Source of the DNA: JAVVEZ01 sp032250895
GTDB lineage: Bacteria; Pseudomonadota; Gammaproteobacteria; Pseudomonadales; Pseudohongiellaceae
Assembly: GCA_032250895.1 (NCBI GenBank)
Contig: JAVVEZ010000070.1
Location: 1-18,746, forward strand
Length of the DNA stretch: 18,746 nucleotides
Direction of reading: 5' to 3'
Part shown: piece after piece, positions 7,118 to 14,254 of the stretch
How positions within the stretch are numbered: the first letter of the stretch is position 1
How the letters are laid out: every line of letters starts with the position of its first letter
Notes under the pieces: model-generated
The model's database searches: none
What the model saw: only the letters and a program-made list of their open reading frames with translations
Told to the model about the DNA's origin: nothing
Program-made: the position numbers and the translations under genes

Positions 7118-8287
7118 TTACACCTTGGCCGGCAATACCAGAATCGGCACATATACCATGGCAAAGCACAGGAACGCGGCAAGCCACAACACCGAAGCGA
7201 GGTTCAGCATCATGACGGCCCCGCTCAGGGCCGCCGTCACCCGCGCCACGGCGGCCAGGTTGAGCAGCACGATACACAATGTCAGCAGGCGATGGCTGTG
7301 CAGGGGCCTGCCGGTATGACCCAGCGCAGCGCGGCTGGAAACGGCCACGATCATGCTGGCAATGGCACCGACGGTCAGCGCATGAATACCGGCAGATACC
7401 GGGATATAGGCGGCCAGCCCCAGTGCCAGCAAGATCACGCCTATCGGAATCCAGGCATAGGCGAGATGCAGCATCCAGACCAGGGGGTCACTCAGGGTCC
7501 GGTGGCTCTGCCAACGACACAGGCGCCAGCCCTGCAAGATACCGGTCAGCAGGCCGCTGAACAAAATCCACGCGCTGGAGCTGAGCAGCACGGTGCTCAA
7601 CGCAAACACCAGCAGACTGCTGATGGCCAGGGCATCGACAAGACCGAATTCAGCGGGCAGGGGCTGCCTGGCAGCAGGCTCCTTGCCCGTCTGCTGCCGG
7701 AGCAGCCAGTTGCGGGTGAAGGCCGGAATGATTCTGCCGCCGATCAGGTTGATCAACAGGATCACCAACCACAACTGGCCCCACAAGATCTGGCGCTGCA
7801 GTGCCGGAAAAAACTGCTGGGCGACATGGAACGCCATGTCACTGATCAGCAAGACACTTAACAGCAGCAGAATTTTATAATTGCGCCGATTACCGGCCCG
7901 CAGGATCTCCACCGTCATCAAACCCAACAAGCCCGCCCAGTAGGCGAAATCAAACAGCGCCCCGGCAAGAGGGGAAAACTGGCCCAGCCGGGCCCCCAGC
8001 CAGGCCAGGCACAAAAATACCAGTGGCGCCCCACTGACCGGCGGACGCTGGGTCCAGGTGGCCACGGCAGTCAACATGAAACCCCCGATGGCGGCGCCGA
8101 TAAAACCACTGATCATTTCATGGCCATGCCAGTAAATCGGATTGCCTGGCATTGGCATGGGCAGCACGCCCGCCCACCAGAGCGACCAAAGCGCCAGACT
8201 CAGTACAGCATGCAGTACCGCCAGTAAAAATAGGGGGCGAAAGGCGATACTCGTCAGCAGATAGGGATTTCCGTTCGATGTTGCCAT
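7118..8287 (-). CDS. nnrS: NnrS-family haem-copper membrane protein
   Basis: This is a 389-residue polytopic inner-membrane protein with about 12 hydrophobic segments. Residues 52-58 (YWHGHEM, with H54 and H56) followed by GFIGAAIGGFMLTAVATWTQRPP are the NnrS hallmark. So are FNR-independent family features further on, such as GGRIIPAFTRNWL. NnrS proteins bind haem and copper and protect against nitrosative stress, often beside denitrification genes, though none of those are seen here. The ribosome binding site AAGGTGA (8292-8298) is 4 nt from the ATG, which fixes the start. No clear FNR/NnrR-type TTGAT-N4-ATCAA box was found upstream. The gene diverges from cysJ across a 268-bp gap containing a repeat tag. 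Confidence 0.92.
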   Translation of the reverse strand: MATSNGNPYLLTSIAFRPLFLLAVLHAVLSLALWSLWWAGVLPMPMPGNPIYWHGHEMISGFIGAAIGGFMLTAVATWTQRPPVSGAPLVFLCLAWLGARLGQFSPLAGALFDFAYWAGLLGLMTVEILRAGNRRNYKILLLLSVLLISDMAFHVAQQFFPALQRQILWGQLWLVILLINLIGGRIIPAFTRNWLLRQQTGKEPAARQPLPAEFGLVDALAISSLLVFALSTVLLSSSAWILFSGLLTGILQGWRLCRWQSHRTLSDPLVWMLHLAYAWIPIGVILLALGLAAYIPVSAGIHALTVGAIASMIVAVSSRAALGHTGRPLHSHRLLTLCIVLLNLAAVARVTAALSGAVMMLNLASVLWLAAFLCFAMVYVPILVLPAKV

Positions 8288-8336
8288 GCAGTCACCTTGA
8301 TCAGGGAATTATGAATAGATCCACTCTCACAAACAT

Positions 8337-8410
8337 GGGACAGTCACTATCTTAACGCACATACGAAAATCAAATTACTCTGACCCCTTTGATATGACCC
8401 CTTTGATATT
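8337..8410 (+). repeat. Dispersed composite tag with a tandem 14-bp repeat
   Basis: The segment opens with GGGACAGTCACT (8337-8348), continues through an AT-rich stretch and ends in two exact copies of TGACCCCTTTGATA (8381-8394 and 8395-8408). The end portion is the inverse of the tag at 1524-1556, and the opening resembles the GGGACACTCACT units at 17411-17461. One piece therefore carries both motifs found separately elsewhere in the window. This arrangement fits a relic of a short mobile repeat, possibly REP/RAYT-related, but no transposase remains. Confidence 0.6.
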
Positions 8411-8456
8411 ATGGGCTCTTGCAAGGTTAACCGATAAAGCATATCGCTAAAACGCG

Positions 8457-8490
8457 TTATCCCATGCCATATAAGCCATTATAGAATTCT
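8457..8490 (+). promoter_or_regulatory. Candidate CysB/LysR-type site and promoter region of cysJ
   Basis: TTAT (8457-8460) and ATAA (8471-8474) form a short dyad of the kind bound by LysR-type regulators such as CysB. A TATAGA sequence follows at 8480-8485, about 70 bp before the cysJ start. The assignment rests on weak motif matches and on the known CysB control of cysJ in other gammaproteobacteria. Confidence 0.2.
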
Positions 8491-8514
8491 TCAACCAAAT
8501 TCAAGCAGAGCCTC

Positions 8515-8543
8515 TGACATCCGTGGCAAGCGCGCAGATGTCA
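8515..8543 (+). promoter_or_regulatory. Perfect 7-bp inverted repeat in the cysJ leader
   Basis: TGACATC (8515-8521) and GATGTCA (8537-8543) are exact inverted copies with a 15-nt loop, ending 12 nt before the cysJ ATG. No strong Shine-Dalgarno sequence is seen between the repeat and the ATG. In RNA it would form a hairpin close to the ribosome entry site; in DNA it could be an operator. Confidence 0.4.
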
Positions 8544-8555
8544 CCGTAACGAACC

Positions 8556-10367
8556 ATGAAAAATACAGCCCGAATCATCACACAAGCCAGTCCGCTGAAC
8601 AGCGATCAGGCACAGCAACTCGATAAGTTGACACGTACCCTCACGCCCTTGCAATCCATGTGGGTGAGTGGTTATCTGGCCGGGCAGCAGAGTTTTCAAG
8701 CTGAGGAAAAAACAGCCCCCTCACTGCAACTTGCGGCTTCCTCTCCATCGACCTTGACGATTCTCTTTGGCTCGCAGACCGGAAATGCCGAGGCGGTGGC
8801 ACAACAGGTTCTCGCGGCGGCACGCGACCACGGAATCCAGGCCACACTGCTGGATATGGCGGCTTACAAACCGCGCGATCTGAAAAAGGAACAGGCGCTG
8901 CTGCTGGTGGTATCGACCCAGGGTGAGGGCGATCCCCCGGACAGTGCCCAGGAGCTGCACGCCTTTCTTCATGGTAACAAGGCTCCCCAACTCGACGGAC
9001 TGCGTTACTCGGTGCTGGCATTGGGCGATTCAAGCTACGAGTACTTCTGCAAGACCGGCAAGGATTTCGATCAGCGCCTGAGCGAGCTGGGCGCCGAGCG
9101 GGTTCATGAGCGGGTCGATTGCGACCTCGATTATGACGATGCTGCCGAACAGTGGATCGGCGCCGCGATCAAGCTTTTTGAACAGAGCCCGGAAACGGCA
9201 GACGGCAAACAGCTGCAATCCGGGTCAACAGCGGCACCGGCGGCAGTGGGTCCCACGCGCAAAAACCCCTATCAGGCACGCCTGTTGACCAATATCGTGC
9301 TGAACGGTCGCGGCTCCAGCAAGGAAGTCCATCACATCGAGCTGGACACAGAGGACTCAGGGCTGGTGTGGGAACCCGGCGATTCTCTGGGCGTGGTGCC
9401 AAGCAATCCGCTGGCTGTGGTGGATGAATTGATCGAAACCCTGGCACTGGACCCGAATGAGACGGTCAGCGTCACGGATACTGAACTGTCTCTGCGTGAG
9501 GCGCTGACACATCATTACGAGATCACCACACTGACCCGGCCAGTGGTCGAAAAATATGCGGCTCTGGCCGAGTCCAAACGCTTGCATGAACTGCTCAGTG
9601 AAGCGCAGCGGACGGCTTTTTCCGGCTATGTTCAGGACCGGCAGCTGCTCGACCTGATCGAGGATCACCCGCTCAAGGGGCTGGATGGAAGCCGTCTGAT
9701 CGCGCTGCTGCGCAAACTGCCACCGCGGCTGTATTCCATTGCGTCCAGCCACCAGGCCAATCCCGATGAGGTGCACCTGACCGTAGCCGCCGTGCGTTAT
9801 AAGAGCCATGGCCGCCAACGCCAGGGCGTGGCATCCATTTTTCTCGCCGAAGGCGGCGGCGACAAGGGCACCGTGCCGGTCTATGTCGACCGCAACAAGC
9901 ACTTCAGGCTACCCGCCGATGACGTACCCATCATCATGATTGGGCCCGGCACCGGCGTGGCGCCCTTCCGTGCCTTCATGGAGGAACGCGAGGTGCTCGG
10001 TGCCAGTGGCGCGAACTGGCTGTTCTTCGGCGCCCAGCACTTTCTCAGCGATTTCTATTATCAAACCGATTGGTTGCGCTGGCGCGCAAGCGGGCTGCTG
10101 ACCCGGCTCGATGTGGCCTTCTCGCGCGATCAGGCGGAAAAGATTTATGTGCAGGACCGTTTGCGCGAACAGGCCCGCGAGCTTTATGCCTGGCTGCAGG
10201 AGGGGGCTCAGATCTATGTTTGCGGCGATGCGCAACACATGGCGCCTGATGTGCATGCCGCCCTGACAGACATCATTGCGGATCAGGGTGGTTTGGCACC
10301 GGAGGCAGCGACGGCCTATCTGAACCAGCTGCAAAAAGACCAACGTTATCACCGCGACGTCTATTGA
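8556..10367 (+). CDS. cysJ: NADPH-dependent assimilatory sulfite reductase, flavoprotein (alpha) subunit
   Basis: This 603-residue protein, close to the 599 of the E. coli enzyme, passes electrons from NADPH through FAD and FMN to the CysI haemoprotein for reduction of sulfite to sulfide in cysteine synthesis. Domain order is flavodoxin-like FMN domain (about 65-210: FGSQTGNAE 71-79, STQGEGDPPD 120-129, LGDSSYEYF 156-164), connecting/FAD domain (about 235-450: RLYSIASS 391-398) and NADP domain (GPGTGVAPFR 463-472, YVCGDA 554-559). The protein ends in YHRDVY with the terminal aromatic Tyr that stacks on FAD. The leader carries a candidate control region and an inverted repeat. cysI follows after 115 bp, interrupted by a palindromic element. 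No cysH, cysG or cysDNC is present in the window. Confidence 0.97.
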   Translation: MKNTARIITQASPLNSDQAQQLDKLTRTLTPLQSMWVSGYLAGQQSFQAEEKTAPSLQLAASSPSTLTILFGSQTGNAEAVAQQVLAAARDHGIQATLLDMAAYKPRDLKKEQALLLVVSTQGEGDPPDSAQELHAFLHGNKAPQLDGLRYSVLALGDSSYEYFCKTGKDFDQRLSELGAERVHERVDCDLDYDDAAEQWIGAAIKLFEQSPETADGKQLQSGSTAAPAAVGPTRKNPYQARLLTNIVLNGRGSSKEVHHIELDTEDSGLVWEPGDSLGVVPSNPLAVVDELIETLALDPNETVSVTDTELSLREALTHHYEITTLTRPVVEKYAALAESKRLHELLSEAQRTAFSGYVQDRQLLDLIEDHPLKGLDGSRLIALLRKLPPRLYSIASSHQANPDEVHLTVAAVRYKSHGRQRQGVASIFLAEGGGDKGTVPVYVDRNKHFRLPADDVPIIMIGPGTGVAPFRAFMEEREVLGASGANWLFFGAQHFLSDFYYQTDWLRWRASGLLTRLDVAFSRDQAEKIYVQDRLREQARELYAWLQEGAQIYVCGDAQHMAPDVHAALTDIIADQGGLAPEAATAYLNQLQKDQRYHRDVY

Positions 10368-10390
10368 GAACATCTGCGGAAAACACATCC

Positions 10391-10464
10391 CATCGTCATC
10401 CCCGCGCAGGCGGGGATCCAGTCAATCAACAAAATAGATTTCATCCTGCCCGGGGATGACGATG
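10391..10464 (+). mobile_element. 74-bp MITE-like palindromic element between cysJ and cysI
   Basis: The left end (10391-10410) and the right end (10445-10464) are inverted copies matching at 19 of 20 positions; the first 14 (CATCGTCATCCCCG) are identical. The left arm also folds on itself: ATCCCCGC (10398-10405), loop GCAG, GCGGGGAT (10410-10417). The middle is AT-rich. The left-arm pattern GTCATCCCCGC..GCGGGGATCCAG is a dispersed repeat well known in proteobacterial genomes. The right end stops three bases before the CAGGAG ribosome binding site of cysI. It has no coding capacity and would need a transposase acting in trans. Confidence 0.7.
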
Positions 10465-10482
10465 TTTCAGGAGCTTAATGCC

Positions 10483-12207
10483 ATGTCAGACGTACCGGAC
10501 CATCATTCCGATGTCGAAAAAATCAAACGGCGCAGCCGTCATTTGCGCGGCACCATCGTGCAGGGTCTTGCCGATATGGCCACCGGTGCGCTGGCGGCCG
10601 ATGATACCCAATTGACCAAGTTTCACGGTTTCTACCAGCAGGATGACCGTGAGCTGCGTGCCGAGCGCAAACTGCAGAAACTGGAACCGCACTATCAGTT
10701 CATGCTGCGCATGCGTCTGCCGGGTGGCTGTCTGACGCCGCAGCAGTGGCTGGCGCTCGACGCGGCCTGTCGTGCCTATGGTGAGAGCACCATGCGCATC
10801 ACCACACGCCAGACCTTCCAGTTTCACCGGGTGCTCAAGAAAGATCTGAAACCGATGATGCAGGCCATCCATCACGCCGGGCTCGATACCCGTGGCGGTT
10901 GCGGCGATGTCAACCGCAACGTCGTCGCCACTGCCAATCCGCATCGCTCACGCATCCATGCCCAGGTTTACGACTGGGCGCAAAAGATCAGCGAACATTT
11001 GCTGTGGCGTTCACGCGCCTATGACGAGATCTGGCTGGATGCGCCTGCGTCGGACGTCCCCGAGCATGAACCTCTGTACGGTGACAGTTATCTGCCGCGC
11101 AAATTCAAGGTGGCGCTGGCCATCCCCCCGGAAAACGACTGCGATGTCCTGGCCAACGACATTGCCCTGATCGCCATCGTGGAAAACGGTGAACTACAGG
11201 GTTTCAACGTTGGTGTCGGCGGCGGCATGGGTGCCAGCTACGGCATTCCCAGTCATTACCCGCGTCTGGCTTCGATCATCGGTTTTTGCACTCAGCAGCA
11301 ATTGCTGGCGGTAGTGGAACAGATCGTCGGTATCCAGCGTGACCACGGAGATCGCAGCGACCGCATGCATGCGCGCTTCAAATACACCATCGACGAGCAT
11401 GGCCTGGAATGGGTCAAAACCGAACTGGCGCAGCGCCTGGGTCAGCCACTGGCGGCAGCCCGTCCCTATCACTTCAGCGACAATGGCGACCATTACGGCT
11501 GGCTTGAAGGTGACGATGGCCTGTGGCACCTGAGTCTGTTCATAGAGAACGGACGCCTCGCCGATTTTGCCGATTTTCCCCTGCTCAGCGCGATGCGTGA
11601 AGTGGCCGCCGAAATGTCCCGGCAAGGCATTGGCGAAATCCGCCTGAGCTGTAATCAAAACCTGATACTGGCGCGTATCCCGGTGGCCCACAAAGACGCC
11701 ATCGATGCCCTTGCCCGCCGACTGGGCCTGCTCGACGGTCTGCGCCACTCGGCGCTGCGCCGCGCCTCGATGGCCTGCGTGGCATTGCCGACCTGCGGCC
11801 TGGCCATGGCCGAAGCCGAGCGCTACCTGCCCGACCTGATCGGCAAGCTCGACCTCATCATGCGCGACCTGGGTCTGGAAGACACCACCATCGTCACGCG
11901 CATGACCGGTTGTCCCAATGGCTGCGCGCGACCCTATCTGGGCGAAATCGCCTTCACCGGCAAGGCGCCCGGCAAGTACAATGTGTATCTCGGTGCCGCC
12001 CACAATGGCGAACGCCTGAACAAACTCTACCGGGAAAATATCGCCGAAGAAGACATCCTGGCGGCGCTCAGACCCTTGCTCGAACGCTATGCCAGAGAGC
12101 GCGATGACGGCGAACCCTTCGGTGATTTCGTGGTTCGGGCCGGCATCATCAATGCCACGCTGGAGGGGAGGCAGTTTCACGAACAGGTGCTGCAACCAAA
12201 AACCTGA
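10483..12207 (+). CDS. cysI: Assimilatory sulfite reductase haemoprotein (beta) subunit
   Basis: This is a 574-residue protein from the ATG at 10483, which has CAGGAG (10468-10473) at 9 nt. An in-frame ATG at 10456 exists but lies inside the palindromic element and has no ribosome binding site of its own. The protein carries sirohaem coupled to a 4Fe-4S cluster and reduces sulfite to sulfide with electrons from CysJ. The cluster ligands are C432 and C438 (CVALPTC) and C477 and C481 (TGCPNGCARPY), nearly the same positions as in E. coli CysI. The two ferredoxin-like halves are visible (FMLRMRLPGGCLTPQQW early, DFADFPLLSAMREV later), as are the sirohaem-contacting Arg/Lys segments TMRITTRQTFQFH and GGCGDVNRNV. 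It is translated after cysJ, with possible modulation by the intervening palindrome. Confidence 0.97.
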   Translation: MSDVPDHHSDVEKIKRRSRHLRGTIVQGLADMATGALAADDTQLTKFHGFYQQDDRELRAERKLQKLEPHYQFMLRMRLPGGCLTPQQWLALDAACRAYGESTMRITTRQTFQFHRVLKKDLKPMMQAIHHAGLDTRGGCGDVNRNVVATANPHRSRIHAQVYDWAQKISEHLLWRSRAYDEIWLDAPASDVPEHEPLYGDSYLPRKFKVALAIPPENDCDVLANDIALIAIVENGELQGFNVGVGGGMGASYGIPSHYPRLASIIGFCTQQQLLAVVEQIVGIQRDHGDRSDRMHARFKYTIDEHGLEWVKTELAQRLGQPLAAARPYHFSDNGDHYGWLEGDDGLWHLSLFIENGRLADFADFPLLSAMREVAAEMSRQGIGEIRLSCNQNLILARIPVAHKDAIDALARRLGLLDGLRHSALRRASMACVALPTCGLAMAEAERYLPDLIGKLDLIMRDLGLEDTTIVTRMTGCPNGCARPYLGEIAFTGKAPGKYNVYLGAAHNGERLNKLYRENIAEEDILAALRPLLERYARERDDGEPFGDFVVRAGIINATLEGRQFHEQVLQPKT

Positions 12208-12221
12208 CACAAAAACCTGAC
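12197..12221 (+). repeat. Short tandem duplication over the cysI stop codon
   Basis: CAAAAACCTGAC occurs at 12197-12208 and again at 12210-12221, a period of 13. The first copy encodes the last CysI residues and supplies the TGA stop; the second is out of frame in the intergenic DNA. It looks like a simple slippage duplication. Confidence 0.55.
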
Positions 12222-12359
12222 GTTCTGGATTATCCCGGCCAGGGGTTTATACTTCCCGTGCTTGATCGGTGAACCGGCATCGGCCATCCTGGTACCAGCT
12301 CCATCTGGGTTGACGAAAGCCCTGACCGGCCTTTGGCACTGGGACAAAATACATTGACC

Positions 12360-13742
12360 ATGACACTCAGCAAACCCGCAAGCGCCAGCGATCCCTTGTC
12401 TCTTTGTCAGCAGTTTGGCAAGGCCCTGAGCGCTGATTCTCCCTGTAGTGACCAGAACCTGGCAAAGGCAAGGCTGTGTCTGCTGGACTATCTGGCCAAT
12501 GTTTTCGCGTCACAGGAACTGCCCTGGGTGCAGCAGGCCATCAGCCTCGCACGCAATAATTCCGCACGCAACGACGACGGTGGTGCCGGCATTATCGCTA
12601 CCTCCCTGCGCGTATCCGTGCAGGATGCCGCGCTTGCCAATGCCGTTGCCGGCCATGCCCTGGTGCGTGACGACATGCATGTCAACAGTGTCAGCCATCT
12701 GGGCACGGTGGTCATACCCACGGCGCTTGCGCTGGCCGAACAAGGGTCCGGTAGTGGCGAGCAGTTGCTCACAGCCATCATTTGCGGTTATGAGGCCGGC
12801 GCCAGGCTGGGCTCGCTGCTGATGGATGTGGACGTGGCAAGGAAAATCCGTCCTACCGGATTGATCGGTGCGTTTGCGGCGGCGGCCACGGCGGCAAAAT
12901 CCGCCGCGCTGGAACAGGAACCCTTCAGTCATGCGCTGGGCTTTGCCGCCAATTACATCACCGGCCTCAATGAATGGGCGGCCACCGGCAGCAGTGATAT
13001 GTATTTTCATCCCGGGATAGCCGCGCGCAACGGCATCAGTGCGATGCAGCTGGCCCAGCTCGGTGCCGCCTCCGCGCCCGGTTCACTGGATGGCAGGGCC
13101 GGGCTGTTTGCCGCGTTTTCCAAACCGGTCCCGGCCAATCCTGTGCTGCCGTTTCAGGCAGAGGCGGAAATTCATGCCGTGTTTTTCAAGCAGGTTCCGG
13201 CCTGCAACTATGCCCAGACCGCTGCCCAGGCTGCCCTGCAGCTGAGAACCAGGCATGCCTTTGACCTCGAAGAGCTGAGCCGGATACGCATTCGGGTGCC
13301 CCATGCTGCGGCGCATTACCCGGGCTGTGATCAGAAAGGCCCTTTCCACAGCATCCTGCAGGCCCGCATGAGCATCTATTTCAATGTGGCCAGCGCCCTG
13401 CTCCATGGCAATTTTGCAGAAGACAATTACCATAAATTCCAGAATGAAAAAATCGACCGCCTGATCGCCAAATCCGACTTGGACGTCGATGAGATATTGA
13501 CCGGCAACTACCCAGGGCAGCAAGGTGCCCGCATCACGGTAACGCTCCAAAACCAGACCCGACTTGACGCGAGCCTCGAGGAGGTGACAGCCGCATCGGC
13601 TGAAGAAGTTGAAGGACGGTTTCTGCAGGCAGCCACCACCTGTCTGGGCGAGGATCAGGCCGGCCGGCTCGTTGAGTGTATTGCCAGCCTGAAGGAACAG
13701 GGCAGCCTGGCTGATTTTTTCAGGCTGTTACAGAAACGATGA
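12360..13742 (+). CDS. MmgE/PrpD-family protein (dehydratase/decarboxylase-like)
   Basis: This is a 460-residue protein from the ATG at 12360; an upstream in-frame TTG at 12333 has no support. The helical MmgE/PrpD domain runs from about residue 15 to 275. It includes ALANAVAGHALVRDDMHVNS (active-site region, D104, D105, H107), VSHLGTVVIPTALALAE (H113) and ICGYEAGARLG (142-151). The C-terminal alpha/beta lid domain has RIRIRVPHAAAHYPGC and ends around SLADFFRLL. Family members include 2-methylcitrate dehydratase, cis-aconitate decarboxylase and iminodisuccinate epimerase. They act on carboxylic acids, but the sequence does not say which one here, and no methylcitrate-cycle genes (prpB, prpC) are nearby. 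A near-consensus -10 TATACT (12248-12253) and a 10-bp palindrome CTGGTACCAG (12289-12298) lie upstream, without a clear -35. Confidence 0.85.
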   Translation: MTLSKPASASDPLSLCQQFGKALSADSPCSDQNLAKARLCLLDYLANVFASQELPWVQQAISLARNNSARNDDGGAGIIATSLRVSVQDAALANAVAGHALVRDDMHVNSVSHLGTVVIPTALALAEQGSGSGEQLLTAIICGYEAGARLGSLLMDVDVARKIRPTGLIGAFAAAATAAKSAALEQEPFSHALGFAANYITGLNEWAATGSSDMYFHPGIAARNGISAMQLAQLGAASAPGSLDGRAGLFAAFSKPVPANPVLPFQAEAEIHAVFFKQVPACNYAQTAAQAALQLRTRHAFDLEELSRIRIRVPHAAAHYPGCDQKGPFHSILQARMSIYFNVASALLHGNFAEDNYHKFQNEKIDRLIAKSDLDVDEILTGNYPGQQGARITVTLQNQTRLDASLEEVTAASAEEVEGRFLQAATTCLGEDQAGRLVECIASLKEQGSLADFFRLLQKR

Positions 13743-13810
13743 CAAAAACCCTGCGCGCTGCATTCGTTCCCGTCAGACCCATGCAGGGATGCTCCGGGAG
13801 CCATTCATTA

Positions 13811-14011
13811 TCAAGAAAGCTTGCCAGTCCCCCGACAACGCCTGCATCTGAAGCCCTTCTGAATCACACCACTCCCATTGCATGAACTGCATACACTGCT
13901 TGCCGCCTTGAGAATGGCGATCATATCCCGCAGCATCGCTGATTCGGGACCCTTGTAGCTCAGTGCCGCAGAAGGTCTTGCTACAGGTCCGGGTAAGGGA
14001 TGAGTACGCAT
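13811..14011 (-). CDS. Small protein with paired CxxCxGxG (DnaJ-type) zinc motifs
   Basis: This is a 66-residue reading frame on the strand opposite its neighbours, in a gap with no other gene. C41-S-S-C44-N-G-S-G and C56-R-R-C59-R-G-T-G form two CxxCxGxG repeats, the unit that binds one zinc ion in DnaJ/Hsp40 cysteine-rich domains. There is no J domain. The true start is uncertain: the ATG at 14011 lacks a ribosome binding site, and the ATG at 13936 would give a 41-residue protein with AAGGG rather far upstream. The repeated motif makes chance unlikely. Possible roles are a small zinc-dependent chaperone helper or regulator; it could also be a fragment of a larger lost protein. Confidence 0.5.
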   Translation of the reverse strand: MRTHPLPGPVARPSAALSYKGPESAMLRDMIAILKAASSVCSSCNGSGVIQKGFRCRRCRGTGKLS

Positions 14012-14254
14012 AATGTAAGGATTAGTCTTATCGAATAGTGGAAGGCCAGTCTAGGCCATCACGTTGAACAGTAATGTTAAGGACTTCACATTTTTACTTG
14101 AAAAACATACGCTAACAATCTGTTAAAAAAGTATTTTTTATGATGCCAGGCCCTGTCTGATGCCCATGAGGCCGCTACAGGGGTGCCCTTGACGCAGTTT
14201 GCTGTTATTTTACCGCTCTCACTCATCTTGCCGATCACAGAACCCGGAGATTGT
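14012..14254. other. AT-rich intergenic region upstream of the MetE-like gene
   Basis: No gene is seen here. GGCC-AGTCTA-GGCC (14044-14057) is a small inverted repeat. An A/T-rich stretch with TTGAAA (14098-14103) and several TTAAAA/TATGAT-like hexamers lies around 14098-14152 and is the most likely site of a promoter for the plus-strand MetE-like gene. The exact -10 cannot be chosen with confidence. Confidence 0.35.

Noticed and set aside
10391..10464. Factor-independent terminator between cysJ and cysI
   Set aside because: The palindrome lacks a T tract, has MITE-like 19/20 terminal repeats and belongs to a dispersed repeat type. Full termination would also block cysI.
10456..10482. Upstream ATG extension of cysI
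   Set aside because: It lies inside the palindromic element and lacks a ribosome binding site, whereas the ATG at 10483 has CAGGAG at proper spacing.
11194..12210. Minus-strand open frame of 338 codons opposite cysI
   Set aside because: It lies entirely within a gene whose iron-sulfur and sirohaem motifs are intact. It is a shadow frame.
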